A DNA stretch of 64,000 bases from Terebella lapidaria (lineage: Eukaryota > Annelida > Polychaeta > Terebellida > Terebellidae). The translations under genes were made by a program, and so were the position numbers. The notes under the pieces were generated by a model, which worked only from the letters and a program-made list of their open reading frames with translations, searched no databases and was not told where the DNA came from. Shown here one piece after another: positions 58,080-64,000 of this stretch. The stretch is taken from NCBI GenBank assembly GCA_949152475.1, contig OX424561.1, positions 42,684,802 to 42,748,801 of the forward strand, read 5' to 3'. The number at the start of each line of letters is the position of its first letter. Within the stretch, counting starts at the first letter, position 1.

Positions 58080-59300
58080 GTAAACAGCCTCTCACAACAG
58101 CCCTCTCAAGTGAGTAAACAGCCCCTCACAACAGCCCTCTCAAGTGTGTAAACAGCCTCTCACAACAGCCCTCTCAAGTGTGTAAACAGCCTCTCATAAC
58201 AGTCCCATCAAGTGTGTAAACAGCCTCTCAAAACAGCCCTCTCAAGTGTGTAAACAGCCTCTCACAACAGCCCTCTCAAGTGTGTAAACAGCCTCTCACA
58301 ACAGCCCTCTCAAGTGTGTAAACAGCTTCTCACAACAGCCCTCTCAAGTGAGTAAACAGCCCCTCACAACAGCCCTCTCAAGTGTGTAAACAGCCTCTCA
58401 CAACAGCCCTCTCAAGTGTGTAAACAGCCTCTCACAACAGTTCTCTCAAGTGTGTAAACAGCATCTCACAACGGCCCTCACAAGTGTGTAAACAACCTCT
58501 CACAACAGCCCTCTCAAGTGTGTAAACAGCCTCTCACAACAGTTCTCTCAAGTGTGTAAACAGCCTCTCACAACAGTCCTCTCAAGTGTGTAAACAGCCT
58601 CTCACAACAGTCCTCTGAAGTGTGTAAACAGCCTCTCACAACAGCCCTCTCAAGTGTGTAAACAGCCTCTCATAACAGTCCTATCAAGTGTGTAAACAGC
58701 CTCTCACAACAGTCCTCTCAGGTGTTTAAACAGCCTCTCACAACAGCCCTCTCAAGTGTGTAAACAGCCTCTCACAACAGCCCTCTCAAGTGTGTAAACA
58801 GCTTCTCACAACAGCCCTCTCAAGTGAGTAAACAGCCCCTCACAACAGCCCTCTCAAGTGTGAGAACAGCCTCTCACAACAGCCCTCTCAAGTGTGTAAA
58901 CAGCCTCTCATAACAGTCCCATCAAGTGTGTAAACAGCCTCTCAAAACAGCCCTCTCAAGTGTGTAAACAGCCTCTCACAACAGCCCTCTCAAGTGTGTA
59001 AACAGCCTCTCACAACAGCCCTCTCAAGTGTGTAAACAGCTTCTCACAACAGCCCTCTCAAGTGAGTAAACAGCCCCTCACAACAGCCCTCTCAAGTGTG
59101 TAAACAGCCTCTCACAACAGCCCTCTCAAGTGTGTAAACAGCCTCTCACAACAGTTCTCTCAAGTGTGTAAACAGCATCTCACAACGGCCCTCACAAGTG
59201 TGTAAACAACCTCTCACAACAGCCCTCTCAAGTGTGTAAACAGCCTCTCACAACAGTTCTCTCAAGTGTGTAAACAGCCTCTCACAACAGCCCTCTCAAG
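58080..59300. repeat. Higher-order repeat of 714 bp (21 units)
   Basis: ATAACAGTCCCATC at 58,196 and 58,910, GCTTCTC at 58,325 and 59,039, and GCATCTC at 58,461 and 59,175 are all 714 bp apart. The same marker set returns 4,556 bp later (134 units) near 63,466-63,731, and an older relative lies near 49,910-50,180. Confidence 0.88.
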
Positions 59301-62300
59301 TGTGTAAACAGCTTCTCACAAGAGCCCTCTCAAGTGAGTAAACAGCCTCTCACAACAGCCCTCTCAAGTGAGTAAACAGCCTCTCAAAACAGCCCTCTCA
59401 AGTGTATAAACAGCCTCTCACAACAGTTCTCTCAAGTGTGTAAACAGCCTCTCACAACGGCCCTCTCAAGTGTGTAAACAACCTCTCACAACAGCCCTCT
59501 CAAGTGTGTAAACAGCCTCTCACAACAGCCCTCTCAAGTGTGTAAACAGCCGCTCATAACAGTCCTATCAAGTGTGTAAACAGCCTCTCACAACAGTCCT
59601 CTCAAGTGTGTAAACAGCCTCTCACAACAGCCCTCTCAAGTGTGTAAACAGCCTCTCACAACAGCCCTCTCAAGTGTGTAAACAGATTCTCACAACAACC
59701 CTCTCAAGTGTGTAAACAGCCTCTCACAACAGTCCTCTCAAGTGTGTAAACAGCCTCTCACAACAGTCCTATCAAGTGTGTAAACAGCCCCTCACAACAG
59801 CCCTCTCAAGTGTGTAAACAGCCCCTCACAACAGTCCTCTCAAGTGTGTAAACAGCCTCTCACAACAGTCCTCTCAAGTGTGTAAACAACCTCTCACAAC
59901 AGCCCTCTCAAGTGTGTAAACAGCCTCTCACAACAGCCCTCTCAAGTGTGTAAACAACCTCTCACAACAACCCTCTCAAGTGTGTAAACAGCCTCTCACA
60001 ACAGTCCTCTCAAGTGTGTAAACAGCCTCTCACAACAGTTCTCTCAAGTGTGTAAACAGCCTCTCACAACAGCCCTCTCAAGTGTGTAAACAACCTCTCA
60101 CAACAACCCTCTCAAGTGTGTAAACAGCCTCTCACAACAACCCTCTCAAGTGTGTAAACAGCCTCTCACAGCAGCCCTCTCAAGTGTGTAAACAGCCTCT
60201 CACAACAGTCCTCTCAAGTGTGTAAACAGCCTCTCACAACAGCCCTCTCAAGTGTGTAAACAGCCTCTCACAACAGTTCTCTCAAGTGTGTAAACAGCCT
60301 CTCACAACAGTCCTCTCAAGTATGTAAACAGCCTCTCACAACAGCCCTCTCGAGTGTGTAAACAGCCTCTCACAACAGTTCTCTCAAGTGTGTAAACAGC
60401 CTCTCACAACAGCCCTCTCAAGTGTGTAAACAGCTTCTCACAAGAGCCCTCTCAAGTGAGTAAACAGCCTCTCACAACAGCCCTCTCAAGTGAGTAAACA
60501 GCCTCTCAAAACAGCCCTCTCAAGTGTATAAACAGCCTCTCACAACAGTTCTCTCAAGTGTGTAAACAGCCTCTCACAACGGCCCTCTCAAGTGTGTAAA
60601 CAACCTCTCACAACAGCCCTCTCAAGTGTGTAAACAGCCTCTCACAACAGCCCTCTCAAGTGTGTAAACAGCCTCTCACAGCAGCCCTCTCAAGTGTGTA
60701 AACAGCCTCTCACAACAGTCCTCTCAAGTGTGTAAACAGCCTCTCACAGCAGCCCTCTCCAGTGTGTAAACAGCCTCTCACAAAAGTCCTCTCAAGTGTG
60801 TAAACAGCCTCTCACAACAGCCCTCTCAAGTGTGTAAACAACCTCTCACAACAACCCTCTCAAGTGTGTAAACAGCCTCTCACAACAGTCCTCTGAAGTG
60901 TGTAAACAGCCTCTCACAACAGCCCTCTCAAGTGTGTAAACAGCCTCTCAGAACAGTCCTATCAAGTGTGTAAACAGCCTCTCACAACAGTCCTCTCAAG
61001 TGTGTAAACAGCCTCTCACAACAGCCCTCTCAAGTGTGTAAACAGCCTCTCACAACAGCCCTCTCAAGTGTGTAAACAGCTTCTCACAACAGCCCTCTCA
61101 AGTGTGTAAACAGCCTCTCACAACAGTCCTCTCAAGTGTGTAAACAGCCTCTCACAACAGTCCTATCAAGTGTGTAAACAGCCCCTCACAACAGCCCTCT
61201 CAAGTGTGTAAACAGCCCCTCACAACAGTCCTCTCAAGTGTGTAAACAGCCTCTCACAACAGTCCTCTCAAGTGTGTAAACAACCTCTCACAACAGCCCT
61301 CTCAAGTGTGTAAACAGCCTCTCACAACAGCCCTCTCAAGTGTGTAAACAACCTCTCACAACAACCCTCTCAAGTGTGTAAACAGCCTCTCACAACAGTC
61401 CTCTCAAGTGTGTAAACAGCCTCTCACAACAGTTTTCTCAAGTGTGTAAACAGCCTCTCACAACAGCCCTCTCAAGTGTGTAAACAACCTCTCACAACAA
61501 CCCTCTCAAGTGTGTAAACAGCCTCTCACAACAACCCTCTCAAGTGTGTAAACAGCCTCTCACAGCAGCCCTCTCAAGTGTGTAAACAGCCTCTCACAAC
61601 AGTCCTCTCAAGTGTGTAAACAGCCTCTCACAACAGCCCTCTCAAGTGTGTAAACAGCCTCTCACAACAGTTCTCTCAAGTGTGTAAACAGCCTCTCACA
61701 ACAGTCCTCTCAAGTGTGTAAACAGCCTCTCACAACAGCCCTCTCAAGTGTGTAAACAGCCTCTCACAACAGTTCTCTCAAGTGTGTAAACAGCCTCTCA
61801 CAACGGCCCTCACAAGTGTGTAAACAACCTCTCACAACAGCCCTCTCGAGTGTGTAAACAGCCTCTCACAACAGTTCTCTCAAGTGTGTAAACAGCCTCT
61901 CACAACAGCCCTCTCAAGTGTGTAAACAGCTTCTCACAAGAGCCCTCTCAAGTGAGTAAACAGCCTCTCACAACAGCCCTCTCAAGTGAGTAAACAGCCT
62001 CTCAAAACAGCCCTCTCAAGTGTATAAACAGCCTCTCACAACAGTTCTCTCAAGTGTGTAAACAGCCTCTCACAACGGCCCTCTCAAGTGTGTAAACAAC
62101 CTCTCACAACAGCCCTCTCAAGTGTGTAAACAGCCTCTCACAACAGCCCTCTCAAGTGTGTAAACAGCCTCTCACAGCAGCCCTCTCAAGTGTGTAAACA
62201 GCCTCTCACAACAGTCCTCTCAAGTGGGTAAACAGCCTCTCACAGCAGCCCTCTCCAGTGTGTAAACAGCCTCTCACAACAGTCCTCTCAAGTGTGTAAA

Positions 62301-64000
62301 CAGCCTCTCACAACAGCCCTCTCAAGTGTGTAAACAACCTCTCACAACAATCCTCTCAAGTGTGTAAACAGCCTCTCACAACAGTCCTCTCAAGTGTGTA
62401 AACAACCTCTCACAGCAGCCCTCTCAAGTGTGTAAACAGCCTCTCACAACAGTCCTCTCAAGTGTGTAAACAGCCTCTCACAACAGTCCTCTCAAGTGTG
62501 TAAACAGCCTCTCACAGCAGCCCTCTCAAGTGTGTAAACAGCCTCTCACAACAGCCCTCTCAAGTGTGTAAACAACCTCTCACAACAACCCTCTCAAGTG
62601 TGTAAATAACCTCTCACAACAGTCCTCTCAAGTGTGTAAACAGCCTCTCATAACAGTCCTATCAAGTGTGTAAACAGCCTCTCACAACAGTCCTCTCAAG
62701 TGTGTAAACAGCCTCTCATAACAGTCCTCTCAAGTGTGTAAACAGCCTCTCACAACAACCCTCACAAGTGTGTAAACAGCCTCTCACAACAGTCCTCTCA
62801 AGTGTGTAAACAGCCTCTCACAAAAGCCCTCTCAAGTGTGTAAACAACCTCTCACAACAACCCTCTCAAGTGTGTAAACAGCCTCTCACAACAGTCCTCT
62901 CAAGTGTGTAAACAGCCTCTCACATCAGCCCTCTCAAGTGTGTAAACAACCTCTCACAACAGCCCTCTCAAGTGTGTAAGCAACCTCTCACAACAACCCT
63001 CTCAAGTGTGTAAACAGCCTCTCACAACAGTCCTCTCAAGTGTGTAAACAGCCTCTCACAACAGTTCTCTCAAGTGTGTAAACAGCCTCTCACAACAGCC
63101 CTCTCAAGTGTGTAAACAACCTCTCACAACAACCCTCTCAAGTGTGTAAACAGCCTCTCACAACAGTCCTCTGAAGTGTGTAAACAGCCTCTCACAACAG
63201 CCCTCTCAAGTGTGTAAACAGCCTCTCATAACAGTCCAATCAAGTGTGTAAACAGCCTCTCACAACAGTCCTCTCAAGTGTGTAAACAGCCTCTCACAAC
63301 AGCCCTCTCAGGTGTGTAAACAGCCTCTCACAACAGCCCTCTCAAGTGTGTAAACAGCTTCTCACAGCAGCCCTCTCAAGTGAGTAAACAGCCCCTCACA
63401 ACAGCCCTCTCAAGTGTGTAAACAGCCTCTCACAACAGCCCTCTCAAGTGTGTAAACAGCCTCTCATAACAGTCCCATCAAGTGTGTAAACAGCCTCTCA
63501 AAACAGCCCTCTCAAGTGTGTAAACAGCCTCTCACAACAGCCCTCTCAAGTGTGTAAACAGCCTCTCACAACAGCCCTCTCAAGTGTGTAAACAGCTTCT
63601 CACAACAGCCCTCTCAAGTGAGTAAACAGCCCCTCACAACAGCCCTCTCAAGTGTGTAAACAGCCTCTCACAACAGCCCTCTCAAGTGTGTAAACAGCCT
63701 CTCACAACAGTTCTCTCAAGTGTGTAAACAGCATCTCACAACGGCCCTCACAAGTGTGTAAACAACCTCTCACAACAGCCCTCTCAAGTGTGTAAACAGC
63801 CTCTCACAACAGTTCTCTCAAGTGTGTAAACAGCCTCTCACAACAGCCCTCTCAAGTGTGTAAACAGCTTCTCACAAGAGCCCTCTCAAGTGAGTAAACA
63901 GCCTCTCACAACAGCCCTCTCAAGTGAGTAAACAGCCTCTCAAAACAGCCCTCTCAAGTGTATAAACAGCCTCTCACAACAGTTCTCTCAAGTGTGTAAA

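Larger units (their letters stand above)
42687..64000. repeat. 34-bp satellite array, about 21.3 kb, open at right
   Basis: The region consists of head-to-tail copies of a 34-bp unit, around 620 in number. The common unit reads CAGCCTCTCACAACAGCC followed by CTCTCAAGTGTGTAAA; its GC content is 50% but the strand shown has 12 C and 5 G. Frequent variants are CAGTCC for CAGCCC, CAACCTCTC for CAGCCTCTC, GAGTAAA for GTGTAAA, and shortened GTGTAAA units of 32 bp. I saw no other element inside. Open frames such as that at 43,467-43,670 come from 34+32 bp unit pairs and are not genes. The array continues past the window edge. Confidence 0.97.

Noticed and set aside
42687..64000. CRISPR-like array
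   Set aside because: Units are directly adjacent without spacers of unique sequence, and the setting is an animal genome. It is a tandem satellite.

Overview
This is nuclear DNA from an animal, most likely a marine invertebrate such as a mollusc or lancelet; the sequence does not settle which. The grounds are one intact-looking host exon of a metazoan-type mpaB/rubber-oxygenase (DUF2236) protein with an apparent splice acceptor, and layered Ty3/gypsy, PIF/Harbinger, Helitron and non-LTR elements. LTR promoters carry TATA and CCAAT boxes, and one retroelement primer site matches the 3' end of tRNA-His. I see no bacterial-style operons, rRNA, tRNA or CRISPR.

Layout. 1-8,015: a Ty3/gypsy element (family 1, copy A, minus strand) with 5' LTR, primer site, gag lacking its capsid part, decayed pol, and a 3' noncoding region that runs off the left edge. 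8,361-9,435: a foldback DNA element with ~445 bp inverted repeats and a 5-bp target duplication. 9,585-11,840: inverted heptamer microsatellites inside a ~1 kb tandem duplication. 12,731-13,403: a solo LTR of family 1. 13,806-18,540: family 1 copy C (plus strand, 5' truncated). 18,590-23,671: a second gypsy family (copy E) with polypurine tract and 3' LTR. 23,935-24,470: a ~150 bp degenerate tandem repeat. 25,808-28,678: a PIF/Harbinger transposon (TTA target duplication) with remnants of transposase and MADF genes on opposite strands, interrupted by a non-LTR reverse transcriptase fragment. 28,731-33,541: ~0.7 kb inverted repeats flanking a decayed Helitron Rep/helicase gene, itself split by a small inverted-repeat element. 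34,407-35,360: the one plausible host coding exon. 38,174-42,589: family 1 copy D (plus strand), cut off in reverse transcriptase. 42,631-64,000: a ~21 kb array of a 34-bp satellite that runs off the right edge.

Most 'genes' are therefore dead parts of mobile elements. The most interesting signals are: an in-frame TGA at the same place in the Gag zinc knuckle of two separate family-1 copies; the rearranged junction where a 41-nt gag piece and an inverted satellite monomer sit between pol and the satellite; the nested higher-order structure of the satellite and its juxtaposed NK-2-like and forkhead-like motifs; and the inverted-repeat-flanked Helitron. No undescribed multi-gene system is convincingly visible; the nearest candidates are the unclassified foldback elements and the shared stop codon.
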